64,000 bases of DNA, taken from Nostoc sp. NMS9 (GTDB lineage Bacteria; Cyanobacteriota; Cyanobacteriia; Cyanobacteriales; Nostocaceae). Location of the stretch: contig NZ_JABXKL010000030.1 of assembly GCF_017114995.1 (NCBI RefSeq), positions 35,790 through 99,789 on the forward strand. The letters are read 5' to 3'. A program made the position numbers and the translations under genes. How positions within the stretch are numbered: the stretch's first letter is position 1; the number at the start of each line of letters is the position of its first letter. Below, in pieces: positions 26,825-35,111 of this stretch. The notes beneath the pieces are model-generated. The model made no database searches, had not been told where the DNA came from, and was given only the letters and a program-made list of their open reading frames with translations.

Positions 26825-27772
26825 CTATAGCCAAGGACGACTAACTAGTTCTAACTCTCCAATTTCATCGTCGCTCAATCTCCAGTCTAAAGCACCAGCA
26901 TTCTGCCGTACTTGTTCGGCTGTCTTCACCCCAGCAATAGGAATAACATTCCCTTGAGCAATTAACCAGTTAAGAGCAACTTGAGCAGGAGTGCGATCGT
27001 ATTTTTCCCCGAAGTTGCGTAGCAAAGATATGACTGGCGCAATTTTTTGCAGGCCTTCTTTTTTAAATCGTGGGTCTATTTTCCTCGCACCAGTGGGGGT
27101 TTCAGCACTATCAATACTGTACTTCCCTGTAAGTAATCCTTGTGCTAAAGGACTATAAGCCAAGATAGTCACACCTAACTCACGCGCAGTTGCGATAATA
27201 CCTTTGCTTTCAACTTGACGACTGAGTAAAGAATAACGTACTTGGTTCACAGCCAAAGGCACTCCACGCTCCGCCAATATTTGATGCGCGTCTCGCATTT
27301 GCTCTGCTGAGTAATTACTCACACCCACTGTAGAAATTCTGCCCCGCTTCACTTCATCCGCTAGGGTATTCATCAAAGTTTCTTGACTTAAAAAGAAGGC
27401 AAAAGGCCAATGCACTTGATACAGGGCGATTCGCTCAAGTTGTAACCGTTTGAGGCTGGCTGTTAAAGCATCACAGACGGATTGAGCTGTAAATCGCCAC
27501 GGTAGGGGGCCAAATTTTGTGGCGATTTGCACAGGTTGTTGTGTCTGTTGCAGAAATTGCCCTAAAAATTTCTCGCTCTTTCCCATTCCGTAGACTTCGG
27601 CAGTATCAAAGAAAGTAATACCAGCTTCTAAGGCTGCGGTAAAGGCTTCTTGTAACTGTTCTGGGCCGTAGCGATCGCCATAATTCCAAAATAGTTTATC
27701 ACCCCAAGCCCAAGTGCCTATGCACAAAGGCGTAACAACTGGGCCATTTTGCCCCAATGTGATGTTTTCCAC
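26825..27772 (-). CDS. Aldo/keto reductase
   Basis: 315 residues with an NAD(P)H-dependent aldo/keto reductase barrel. Motifs: CIGTWAWGDKLFWNYGD at the N-terminus, the catalytic Asp and Tyr in FFDTAEVYGMGKSE, Lys in IATKFGP, His in YQVHWP, then VGVSNYSAEQM, NQVRYSLLSR, ILAYSPLAQGLLTGKY and the cofactor-binding IPIAGVKTAEQV. The substrate cannot be read from the sequence. It converges on the Uma2 gene. The spacer upstream (27773-27900) contains the dispersed TAGCCCGTCGTAGACAT repeat. Confidence 0.92.
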   Translation of the reverse strand: MENITLGQNGPVVTPLCIGTWAWGDKLFWNYGDRYGPEQLQEAFTAALEAGITFFDTAEVYGMGKSEKFLGQFLQQTQQPVQIATKFGPLPWRFTAQSVCDALTASLKRLQLERIALYQVHWPFAFFLSQETLMNTLADEVKRGRISTVGVSNYSAEQMRDAHQILAERGVPLAVNQVRYSLLSRQVESKGIIATARELGVTILAYSPLAQGLLTGKYSIDSAETPTGARKIDPRFKKEGLQKIAPVISLLRNFGEKYDRTPAQVALNWLIAQGNVIPIAGVKTAEQVRQNAGALDWRLSDDEIGELELVSRPWL

Positions 27773-27870
27773 GGTTGCAAAATTTAATTTATTTACATTT
27801 CTTTACTTTTATAGTGTATCGTTACAGTGCGATCGCCACCACTTGGACGCAACTCTTGTTGTGCGACACC

Positions 27871-27895
27871 GAATAGCCCGTCGTAGACATCACGG
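27871..27895. repeat. Dispersed repeat with core TAGCCCGTCGTAGACAT
   Basis: Shares its 17-base core exactly with 11007-11037, and at 15 of 17 positions with the copy at 5134-5164. Confidence 0.6.
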
Positions 27896-27947
27896 CTTGC
27901 ATAAAGATTTACAAATTACACCTGACAATATCTCTATTCTCATAATT

Positions 27948-27970
27948 AAGGGAGGCTAATAACCTCCCTT
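27948..27970 (-). terminator. Terminator hairpin after the 74-residue gene
   Basis: A perfect 8-bp stem AAGGGAGG / CCTCCCTT with a 7-base loop lies 30 bases after the stop codon of the 28000-28224 gene. The flanks are AT-rich on both strands, without a long T-run. Confidence 0.7.
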
Positions 27971-27999
27971 TAATAATAGTTGAGTGTATTTACTTGTAT

Positions 28000-28224
28000 T
28001 TAAGAATTAGATGATTTATCCTGCTTGGCTTTTTTGATTAATTCCATGTAGACATTAATCTCACTAATTTCTACATCATGCTCAACCCTGGTTACTTTCC
28101 ATCTTTCCTTTTTTAGGTAAACTTCCTCTCCTACTCTGGGAGTAAATTGGAGATCATAGAACTTTTTTAGAAAATCTTTTTGATTTTCTTCCCATAATAT
28201 TACTTTGACTGGTTCTTTAGTCAT
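28000..28224 (-). CDS. Small conserved-looking protein of unknown function
   Basis: 74 residues, not recognised. The composition is soluble and highly charged (IWEENQKDFLKKFYDLQ, YLKKERWKVTRVEHDVEI, ELIKKAKQDK). The middle (PRVGEEVYLKKERWKV) has the look of a small beta-barrel, similar in style to short regulatory or phage-type proteins. It is supported as real by its own AAGG ribosome site nine bases before ATG and by the stem-loop terminator 30 bases downstream. It is transcribed away from the aldo/keto reductase promoter region on the same strand. Confidence 0.6.
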   Translation of the reverse strand: MTKEPVKVILWEENQKDFLKKFYDLQFTPRVGEEVYLKKERWKVTRVEHDVEISEINVYMELIKKAKQDKSSNS

Positions 28225-28505
28225 TGCTTATGCCTTTTTTGTTACTAGATGAAGGTAAGTAGTTGGATGACATACACACGGCAATTTTATCTTACTAATT
28301 CAATGAAATAGCGTAGTTAAAACCACATTTTTACATTGATATTTTTATGTGTCTTGATTGCGTCCGATAAAGTTACAGCACAATAAATACCATAACTCTA
28401 GTCAGCATTACTATTGGGTTTACTTTAAAATCTTTGTTGTGATAAGTCTTTGTTCAAGCTTTTTGACTTTTATAGTGTATTGTCATTGTCCGCTTCATCG
28501 CCTTA

Positions 28506-28766
28506 TTAGCTCTGTCTGTACAATTCAGATACATATTGCTTACGATCAAATTTGAATGGGCCTAGATTATATTGCCAGTCACGATGAAATTGACCAAAAT
28601 CAGCCCACTCAATAGTTGATTTATTAAGTGTGATGTGAACCTGTATAAACCAGCACTCAATCACCCCACAGGTACAACCTAAAACAATTGCTTTGCCAGC
28701 TTGTAAATTATTTGATAAAAGCTGTGTTGACAAGTCTTTTAGCTGCCTCTCAAGGGTATTATCCAT
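28506..28766 (-). pseudogene. Probable 5'-truncated gene of a small conserved family
   Basis: An 86-codon frame. The part VLGCTCGVIECWFIQVHI..STIEWADFGQFHRDWQYNLGPFKFDRKQY resembles a bacterial family with a CxCGxxxCW motif and a W-x-x-F-x-Q-x-HR then GPF-F-R-x-Y ending; function unknown. The frame stays open about 30 codons upstream of the ATG (reading IKLGIPEIRQRYQKLPN), and before that the next frame reads VKVWLTDGKIFESNLNLQLP at about 28895-28820. This suggests that a longer gene was broken by a frameshift and that the ATG at 28766 is internal. Confidence 0.5.
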
Positions 28767-29114
28767 ATTTGGGAGTTTCTGATACCGTTGGCGAATTTCG
28801 GGAATACCTAACTTAATAGATTGGTAGTTGTAAGTTTAGATTAGATTCAAAGATTTTCCCATCTGTTAGCCACACCTTTACTTCGCAAGAAAGATGCGAA
28901 TAAGAGGGTCTAAAAACTTTTGATATGGCTGGAGTGTGCCAAGCATTGATAAGAAATACCGTGCTAAAATTTGTTACTTTAGTCATTTTTCAAGCTTTTT
29001 TACCATTTGCTGCTTTGAGGCGATCGCTCTGGAAACCATAAAAGGACAATTGAGGATTCTTATCAAGCTCTCCTCATTTTGCAAAAATATGACAAAACAC
29101 ATAGAATGGACATT
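28767..29114. other. Spacer with probable relic of the upstream half of the broken gene
   Basis: About 350 bases. At about 28820-28950 the minus strand has an open stretch in a frame adjacent to the 28506-28766 gene (see that entry). The remainder is AT-rich. A 16-bp perfect inverted repeat overlaps the right end (29093-29126). Confidence 0.4.
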
Positions 29115-29126
29115 CTATGTGTTTTG
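29093..29126 (-). terminator. Perfect 16-bp inverted repeat overlapping the stop codon of the duplicated fragment
   Basis: CAAAACACATAGAATG at 29093-29108 is the exact complement of 29111-29126, with only GA between. On the minus strand the TAG stop of the 29115-29309 frame lies inside the hairpin, and TCATATTTTTG follows, so it could terminate transcription. The arm CACATAGAA is also the sequence at the end of the parent gene. Confidence 0.55.
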
Positions 29127-29309
29127 CTGTGCGGCAAACTGGACAGTTTCTATATCAACATTGAGATGTTGAGCAATCTGTTCCATACTCATCCCTGTTT
29201 TTAGTAACAGAGACACGGTAAGTTTCAACATTTCAGTTTTCCGTTCTTCTCGACCCTCGGCTTTCGCTTCCTGATAAACTCTTGTTTGCTCTAAAGTCAA
29301 TCCCAGCAT
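29115..29309 (-). pseudogene. Tandem duplicate of the 3' end of the DUF2887/Rpn-type gene
   Basis: A 64-codon frame nearly identical to the last 68 residues of the upstream gene: both contain MLGLTLEQTRVYQEAKAEGR, LLLKTGMS and EQIAQHLNVDIE. The duplication is in register: the parent stop TAG is followed in frame by KEEVEAMLGLTLEQ, which repeats parent REEVEAMLGLTLEQ with a period of 225 bases. The copy lacks four residues of the charged EGRE run. It has no nuclease core, so it is a fragment, though it could be translated from the ATG as a short helix-turn-helix-like tail. Confidence 0.85.
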
Positions 29310-29327
29310 AGCTTCAACTTCCTCTTT

Positions 29328-30137
29328 CTATGTGCTTGACTGTGCTGCAATCTGGACAGCTTCTATATCAACATTGAGGTGTTGGGCAATTTGCTCCACA
29401 CTCATTCCTGTTTTTAGTAACAGAGGTACGGTAAGTTTCAACATTTCAGCTTCCCGTTCTTCTCGACCTTCTTCTCGACCCTCGGCTTTCGCTTCCTGAT
29501 AAACTCTTGTTTGCTCCAAAGTCAGTCCTAGCATAGCTTCAACTTCCTCTCTACTCAGGGTCGAAAACTTATAAACGGCGATTGTGGTGATGATGTCTAG
29601 TATTTCTTTTTTCGGCAGTGTGTCCGTTTCCTCTAATTTTACCCGCTCAATCAATAGACGAGCTTGCTCTACCATCAATTCATCCGATGCTAGAGTCAAC
29701 TGCATCAAGTTGATGCCTATTGGCTGCTGACTAGTCGCGCCTAACTCATCTAAATAGATTCGCTGCACTTGGTCGCTGTTGAGAAATATTCGATGAGTTT
29801 TTTGATCCCTTGGTTCCAAAGAGCGTGATGAAAAAATTACCACACAGAACCAGTCATCGTACTGAGAACGATTCCGGTTCAGGTACATCAGCGACTCGGT
29901 AAAGAACCGATGGTAAAGGGCTTCATCTTTTTGGAATTGAACTTCAGCAAAAAAGCTCGCTTTGGATATTGCATCCTCTGGAGGTAAAAACACACCATCG
30001 AGGCGAAAAGCGGTTTCTTTAACTTCAACTGACTCAAATCGATAGTTTTGCCCTTGTAGAGGAGGATTATCAACCAGTTCAAAGAGTAACCTAGGAAAGC
30101 GCTTAAAAATTTGATAGTAAATTGAGTCTCGTTTCAC
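29328..30137 (-). CDS. DUF2887 / Rpn-family PD-(D/E)xK putative nuclease
   Basis: 269 residues. The N-terminal domain begins SIYYQIFKRFPRLLFELVD and contains the nuclease-fold pieces FRLDGVFLPPED and ASFFAEVQFQKDEALYHRFFTE, which match the D..ExQ core of the Rpn/transposase-like superfamily. The C-terminal part (KFSTLSREEVEAMLGL, then EAKAEGREEGREEREAE, then a helix-turn-helix-like LLLKTGMSVEQIAQHLNVD) is typical of cyanobacterial DUF2887 proteins. The function is unproven; relatives promote recombination. The 3' third has been duplicated immediately downstream (29115-29309). It is monocistronic with a repeat-bearing leader. Confidence 0.88.
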   Translation of the reverse strand: MKRDSIYYQIFKRFPRLLFELVDNPPLQGQNYRFESVEVKETAFRLDGVFLPPEDAISKASFFAEVQFQKDEALYHRFFTESLMYLNRNRSQYDDWFCVVIFSSRSLEPRDQKTHRIFLNSDQVQRIYLDELGATSQQPIGINLMQLTLASDELMVEQARLLIERVKLEETDTLPKKEILDIITTIAVYKFSTLSREEVEAMLGLTLEQTRVYQEAKAEGREEGREEREAEMLKLTVPLLLKTGMSVEQIAQHLNVDIEAVQIAAQSST

Positions 30138-30487
30138 TACTTCATCCTAAAATTCTCTCGTTATGTGATCGCAGATTTTAAAGATTAATCCTAGCTTGGC
30201 TGAAGCATACGCTAATCAAGGTGTTAACTGTGCTAAGTCGGGAGATTAATGGATTTCCAAGAAATAAATTATTTAATAAAACTAACCACAGAGGCGCAGA
30301 GGGCACGGAGAAATGAAGAAGAGGGAGGATTGTTGTTTGAGATTTTTGGATGTTTTTAATTTGGAAGTCCCTAAGTAGGGTGTGATCGCAACTTCAACTT
30401 TTCGTTCGCTGATTTTGGAGCGGGTAGGGTTTATCTTTATTTAAAGAGAGAGAGATTAAATCCTATAAATCATCCGAAAAAGTATCT
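30138..30487. other. Divergent intergenic region with a common cyanobacterial repeat
   Basis: 350 bases between divergent genes. It includes ACCACAGAGGCGCAGAGGGC at about 30286-30305, a widespread cyanobacterial intergenic repeat, followed by GAAGAAGAGGGAGG-like purine runs. No frame is supported. Confidence 0.5.
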
Positions 30488-31921
30488 ATGGCAAGCGGTG
30501 AAGTATTTGATACCGAAACAAAATCCCTATCTGTGCCAAGGGTAAACCTGCTGACCATGTTCCGGCTGGGTTTATTTCAGATGGGGTTGAGCATGATGTC
30601 AATTTTGACTCTAGGCGTACTCAACAGAGTCATGATTCAAGAAATAGCAATTCCGGCGACGCTGGTATCAGTAGTTCTAGCACTGCCTTTATTTGTTGCT
30701 CCTTCTCGTGTCTGGTTCGGACAGATTTCCGATGCCAAGCCGTTATGGGGATACCACCGTACAGCTTATGTTTGGGTGGGTGCGGCAATATTTGCGATCG
30801 CAGCCTTTTTAGCGATACAAGTAATATGGCAGCTTAATATTGCTGGAAATAGTTCAGGTACTTGGGTATGGACAACCCAAACAATCGGCTGGACAGCACT
30901 TTTGGCTTTAGTTTTTGCTATATACGGTCTAGGAATTTGTGCTAGTAGTACTGCCTTTGCTGCTTTGTTGGTGGATATATCTGAAGAAGATAACCGTTCC
31001 AAAGTAGTCGGTGTGGTTTGGTCGATGCTAATGGTGGGAATTATTGTTGGGGCGATTATTAGTACCATATTACTAAAGCCATTAACACTAGGCGCTTCCA
31101 TAGCAACCTTGCAGCCAGCAATCAACAGATTGTTTTTTATCGTCCCAGCAATTGTATTTGGTTTAGCGATCGCAGCAACATTCGGTGTAGAAAAAAAGTA
31201 CTCTCAATACTTAAGCCGTTCCACAGTGGTAAATCGGGAAGACAGCATTACTCTAGGCAATGCTTGGAAAATCTTGACAGCTAGCCCACAAACAGGTATA
31301 TTTTTTACCTTTTTACTGGTGATGACTATCAGTTTATTTATGCAAGACCCGATTTTGGAACCTTATGCGGGTCAAGTGTTTAAAATGCCCCTAGCGGAAA
31401 GCACCAAATTAAATATTTTTTATGGAACGGGTTTACTGATTGCCTATGGCGTTACGGGCTTTTACATTGTCCCGCGTTTGGGTAAGCGCAGAACTGCACG
31501 TCTAGGCTGTATGTTGGTAGCATTGTGTACAATATTGCTGGGTATATCAGGATTCACAGCTAATGCAGCAGTTCTCAAACTAGGTTTGTTCTTTTTTGGT
31601 TTAGCCGCAGGTTTCCTAACTACAGCAGCAATTAGCTTGATGTTGGATCTTACTGCGGCAGAAGCCGCAGGTACATTTATTGGGGCATGGGGGTTAGCGC
31701 AGTCCCTTTCTAGAGGTGTGGCGGTAGTAATCGGAGGTACAGTTTTGGATATTGGACGCAAGTTTTTACCAAGCCTAGAGTTAGCTTATGGACTGGTATT
31801 CGTTCTAGAAGCCGTGGGAATGGTGCTATCGATTTGGTTTCTGAATCGTGTGAACGTCACAGAATTTCAAACAAATACAAAGCTTGCGATCGCTTCAGTT
31901 TTGGAAAGCGATTTAGATTAA
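30488..31921 (+). CDS. PucC/BCD-family MFS transporter-like protein
   Basis: 477 residues with 12 predicted membrane helices. The start (LLTMFRLGLFQMGLSMMSILTLGVLNRVMIQE) and SRVWFGQISDAKPLWGYHRTAYVW are characteristic of the PucC/LhaA/BCD family, which in phototrophs is linked to (bacterio)chlorophyll-protein assembly or chlorophyll delivery. Cyanobacterial members are thought to act in photosystem or chlorophyll handling; the direct substrate is unknown. Start ATG 30488 follows AAAAAGTATCT without a strong ribosome site. chlG is 3.2 kb downstream on the opposite strand, so this may be part of a loosely clustered chlorophyll region. Confidence 0.9.
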   Translation: MASGEVFDTETKSLSVPRVNLLTMFRLGLFQMGLSMMSILTLGVLNRVMIQEIAIPATLVSVVLALPLFVAPSRVWFGQISDAKPLWGYHRTAYVWVGAAIFAIAAFLAIQVIWQLNIAGNSSGTWVWTTQTIGWTALLALVFAIYGLGICASSTAFAALLVDISEEDNRSKVVGVVWSMLMVGIIVGAIISTILLKPLTLGASIATLQPAINRLFFIVPAIVFGLAIAATFGVEKKYSQYLSRSTVVNREDSITLGNAWKILTASPQTGIFFTFLLVMTISLFMQDPILEPYAGQVFKMPLAESTKLNIFYGTGLLIAYGVTGFYIVPRLGKRRTARLGCMLVALCTILLGISGFTANAAVLKLGLFFFGLAAGFLTTAAISLMLDLTAAEAAGTFIGAWGLAQSLSRGVAVVIGGTVLDIGRKFLPSLELAYGLVFVLEAVGMVLSIWFLNRVNVTEFQTNTKLAIASVLESDLD

Positions 31922-31929
31922 ACTATATA

Positions 31930-31993
31930 GGGCATTGGGCATTGGGCATTGGGCATTGGGCATGGGGCATGGGGCAAATGACAAATGACAAAT
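31930..31993. repeat. Two adjoining short tandem repeat arrays
   Basis: 31930-31976 repeats GGGCATT/GGGCATG and 31976-31993 repeats ACAAATG. Together they fill the spacer between the PucC-like gene and the phosphatase gene, ending six bases before its ATG. Confidence 0.85.
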
Positions 31994-31998
31994 AACCA

Positions 31999-32805
31999 AT
32001 GAATGATTTTTGGACAACAATTCTTGATTTTGCCCAAACTACCACTACCAGAGTGGGCAAGCAACTAATGCAAGATTTTGGGCAAGTACAGGCTTCTCAA
32101 AAAGCTGATGGTAGTTTGGTGACGCAAGCAGATAAATGGGCAGATCAGGAAATTCGGGATGCGATCGTTTCTAATTTCTCTGGTTACGGCATTTTGAGTG
32201 AAGAGAGCGATCAGTCATTTCCCGGTACCGAGTGGTGCTGGGTAATTGACCCTCTAGACGGTACAACCAACTTTACACGCGGCATTCCCATCTGGACAAT
32301 ATCTCTGGGTTTACTGTATCGAGGTACACCCATTTTTGGTTATGTTTACGCACCAACCTTGAATCAAGCTTTTCATGGTTTCTGGGCAGGTTCATCTGGT
32401 TTAGCAACGCCAACAGGAGCATTTCTCAACCACCACCCCATCCACACCAGTATTGATAGTCCTAGCAATAATCACTTTTTTAACCTCTGTTCTCGTAGCA
32501 CCGCAGTTATCCAAAACGGCTTTCCCTGCAAAATTCGGATGTTGGGTGTGGCCAGCTATAACTTTTTGACAGTTGCCACTGGGGCTACTCTAGGTGGTAT
32601 TGAGGCGACACCAAAAGTTTGGGACTTAGCGGGGGCTTGGGTAATTGTCCAAGCTGCTGGTGGGGTCTGGGTATCGCTTAAGTCAGAGCCGTTTCCGTTG
32701 TCACCCGGAGAAGATTATAGCGATCGCTCTTTTCCGACCCTTGTAGTTAGTCGTCCCGAATTAGTTTCGGTATTTCAACCTTTTCTCGAAGGCATAAAAA
32801 TTTAA
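31999..32805 (+). CDS. Inositol monophosphatase-family phosphatase
   Basis: 268 residues. It is a metal-dependent sugar or inositol phosphate phosphatase. Motifs: GSLVTQADKWADQEI, GILSEESDQ (Glu ligands), WVIDPLDGTTNFTRGIP (the family signature with both metal-binding Asp), and near the end PKVWDLAGAWVIVQAAGG. Relatives include inositol monophosphatase, histidinol phosphatase and the fructose-1,6-bisphosphatase/sulfite-assimilation CysQ group; the substrate is not decided by sequence. Its ribosome site is obscured by the preceding tandem repeat, and it follows the PucC-like gene by 77 bases, so co-transcription is possible. Confidence 0.92.
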   Translation: MNDFWTTILDFAQTTTTRVGKQLMQDFGQVQASQKADGSLVTQADKWADQEIRDAIVSNFSGYGILSEESDQSFPGTEWCWVIDPLDGTTNFTRGIPIWTISLGLLYRGTPIFGYVYAPTLNQAFHGFWAGSSGLATPTGAFLNHHPIHTSIDSPSNNHFFNLCSRSTAVIQNGFPCKIRMLGVASYNFLTVATGATLGGIEATPKVWDLAGAWVIVQAAGGVWVSLKSEPFPLSPGEDYSDRSFPTLVVSRPELVSVFQPFLEGIKI

Positions 32806-33019
32806 TTTGCAGGCTTTACTTTAAAACAGTGATTTTGTCAATCACCCTATCGGAGTATTGCATACCCGACATTAAACTTAACAAAACCCTAGTCAAACAA
32901 AGAATTGAGTATAAATAAAGCTGGTAAGATTCCTGATTTAAGCGCAAGACCAGTGTAGTTATTAATTTAAGTAGTGTTGTGGCTTTCATCACACTGGTTA
33001 ATTTAGTATAAAAAATTTT

Positions 33020-33592
33020 ATGTTGTCTAATCTAGATCTAATTCGAGAGTTTGTACAAAACTCTATTCATAAAAAAGACGTTTTGTTGTCAAATCCTGTT
33101 TTGACAGCGCAAACAGTGTATAAAATCAACCAACTGATAGCAAAATCTGAAGGCGTAATTGCCACTGCTCAACTATCTAATACCCTATCTGAATTCTTGA
33201 TTTCTCCAAAATCAACCCAGTGGGAATTGATAAATCAGGCATTAGCAGAATATAGTTATATCCTCAAAGGAGAAGTAGATAGTCGGGGTTTCTATCAGTA
33301 TCAATACTGCGAAGTTCCCAAAGGCTATCAGATGCACTGTACTAAATGTGTCATTCTATGGCGAGCCTGGTGGAAATATTGTAAGTATAATTCAAGACCA
33401 GGGATTCCGTTGGAACTTCTGATTAGAACACGAGATTCATGGTATCCAATTAGAGATTTAATTATCAGTGACGGACTTCTCTATATCAAAACCTTGGGAA
33501 GTGAGATTGCACTTGGCTCAGAAGACTTAGTTACTTGGTTAAGCAAAGTTGATGTAACCAAAATTAAAGAAATACCTTCTACAGAGACATAG
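33020..33592 (+). CDS. Unknown protein, 190 residues
   Basis: Not recognised. The N-terminal 90 residues are helical and polar; the middle has a conserved-looking stretch with aromatic and Cys residues (GFYQYQYCEVPKGYQMHCTKCVILWRAWWKY contains CxxC plus two more Cys); the C-terminus (DLIISDGLLYIKTLGSEIALGSEDLVTWL) looks like a small beta domain. It is probably soluble and cytosolic. ATG 33020 follows an AT-rich leader with no clear ribosome site. It sits between the phosphatase and the alcohol dehydrogenase, with 215 and 95 base gaps, so no operon is implied. Confidence 0.65.
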   Translation: MLSNLDLIREFVQNSIHKKDVLLSNPVLTAQTVYKINQLIAKSEGVIATAQLSNTLSEFLISPKSTQWELINQALAEYSYILKGEVDSRGFYQYQYCEVPKGYQMHCTKCVILWRAWWKYCKYNSRPGIPLELLIRTRDSWYPIRDLIISDGLLYIKTLGSEIALGSEDLVTWLSKVDVTKIKEIPSTET

Positions 33593-33687
33593 GTGTGGGT
33601 ATGGGGTTACGGATATATGCCCCTATATTTGTAAACATTTTTCAAAGTGGTATTGACAACATAATTAGGTAAAGGACGTGAAGAGAA

Positions 33688-34641
33688 ATGAAAGGACTTT
33701 GGCTCGAAAATAACCAGTTGCAATTACGCACAGATATTCCCGTTCCTGAACCGCCACAGGGAGAAGCCTTGGTACGCGTCTTGCGTGCAGGTATCTGTAA
33801 CACTGACCTGGAACTACTCAGAGGCTACTATCCCTACACTGGTATTTTGGGCCATGAATTTGTCGGCATTGTCGAACAAGGGCCAGAACACTTAGTTAAC
33901 CAACGTGTAGTTGGAGAAATCAACGCTGTGTGTGGGTATTGTCGGTTTTGTCGTAGTGGACAACCAACTCACTGCGAAAATCGTACAGTTCTGGGTATTG
34001 TCAACCGCAACGGAGCCTTTAGTGAATATCTCTGTTTGCCGGTGGAGAACCTGCATCCCGTACCTAATAATGTGCCGACAGAAGTAGCAACATTTACTGA
34101 ACCTTTAGCAGCAGCTTTGGAAATTCAGCAGCAAGTGCCATTGCATCCAAACGATCGGGTGCTAGTGGTTGGAGATGGCAAACTAGGGCAGTTAGTAGCT
34201 CAGACACTAGCTCTAACTGGCTGCGAACTCTTAGCTGTGGGGCGTCATCGAGACAAACTGGCTAACTTAGAAGCGCGGGGGATAAAAACGAGTCTAGCCG
34301 ACGCAGTTACAGATGGATATTTCGATATCTCAGTAGAATGCACTGGCAACCCAGAAGGATTTGCGATCGCCCGCCGCGCCCTACGTCCCCGTGGTACTCT
34401 TGTACTGAAAAGTACTTATGCTGGCAACCTCAGCCTAGATGCTTCTTCTTTAGTAGTGGATGAAATCACCCTCATCGGCTCCCGTTGTGGCCCCTTTGCT
34501 CCAGCCCTCCAGTTACTAGCCACAGGAAAAGTTGACGTACAACCCCTGATTCATGCCACATACCCTCTGATTGAAGGGCTTGCGGCTTTTGAACACGCTC
34601 AGAGTCGGGGTGTTTTAAAGATATTATTGGAGATTAGTTAA
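33688..34641 (+). CDS. Zinc-dependent medium-chain alcohol dehydrogenase
   Basis: 317 residues, slightly short for the family (340-370). The zinc-site residues are seen: Cys in AGICNTDLELL and GHEFVGIVEQG for the catalytic zinc, and CGYCRFCRSGQPTHC for the structural zinc. The nucleotide-binding part has VLVVGDGKLGQLVAQTLALTGC, then RPRGTLVLKSTY. Oxidises an alcohol or polyol with NAD(P); the substrate is not known. Its SD-like AGGACGTGAAGAGAA lies just upstream of ATG 33688. Confidence 0.9.
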   Translation: MKGLWLENNQLQLRTDIPVPEPPQGEALVRVLRAGICNTDLELLRGYYPYTGILGHEFVGIVEQGPEHLVNQRVVGEINAVCGYCRFCRSGQPTHCENRTVLGIVNRNGAFSEYLCLPVENLHPVPNNVPTEVATFTEPLAAALEIQQQVPLHPNDRVLVVGDGKLGQLVAQTLALTGCELLAVGRHRDKLANLEARGIKTSLADAVTDGYFDISVECTGNPEGFAIARRALRPRGTLVLKSTYAGNLSLDASSLVVDEITLIGSRCGPFAPALQLLATGKVDVQPLIHATYPLIEGLAAFEHAQSRGVLKILLEIS

Positions 34642-34743
34642 TAGTCATTTGTCATTTGTCATTTATCATTGGGCATGGGTTATTCCTCTTGTCTCTCTTG
34701 TCTCCCTCATCTCCACCAGTTCCCAGTCCCCAGTCCCCAGTCC

Positions 34744-35031
34744 CTAATACAGATAAGGATTCGTCTTCGGTTGATAGTCAGAACAATTGATCGCTTCTTC
34801 TGTATTGGCAATAGATGGGCGTACAGTACATTTAAGACGGTAATTATCAGTAAAAAATTGACAACCAGTACAGGGGATTTGATGCATTTGCTTGGCTGTA
34901 GTTACACTATCTCGCACCGCCGCCCAGAGACTTAAAACAACGAGAATAGTTACAGTCCAAGCACCGATAAAACAAATCGGGATTAACAAAGGTTGAATCC
35001 CATGAATGAGGAAAGATATCAGTTTAAACAC
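34744..35031 (-). CDS. Small membrane protein with four Cys, cyanobacterial
   Basis: 95 residues. Hydrophobic residues 8-40 form one or two membrane helices, and a polar C-terminal tail carries IPCTGCQFFTDNYRLKCTVRP and CSDY, four cysteines in a C-x2-C-x10-C pattern plus one more. This looks like a conserved cyanobacterial protein near chlG, possibly a metal or FeS site, but no function is established. It is transcribed on the same strand as chlG (35112-36158), 80 bases downstream of it, so co-transcription with chlG is plausible. Confidence 0.75.
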   Translation of the reverse strand: MFKLISFLIHGIQPLLIPICFIGAWTVTILVVLSLWAAVRDSVTTAKQMHQIPCTGCQFFTDNYRLKCTVRPSIANTEEAINCSDYQPKTNPYLY

Positions 35032-35111
35032 GGTATGCCTTAATACAAATTAGGAGTAGGAAGTATATTAAATCCTAACTCCTAATTCTTAACTTCTTAC
35101 TATAGTATAAG

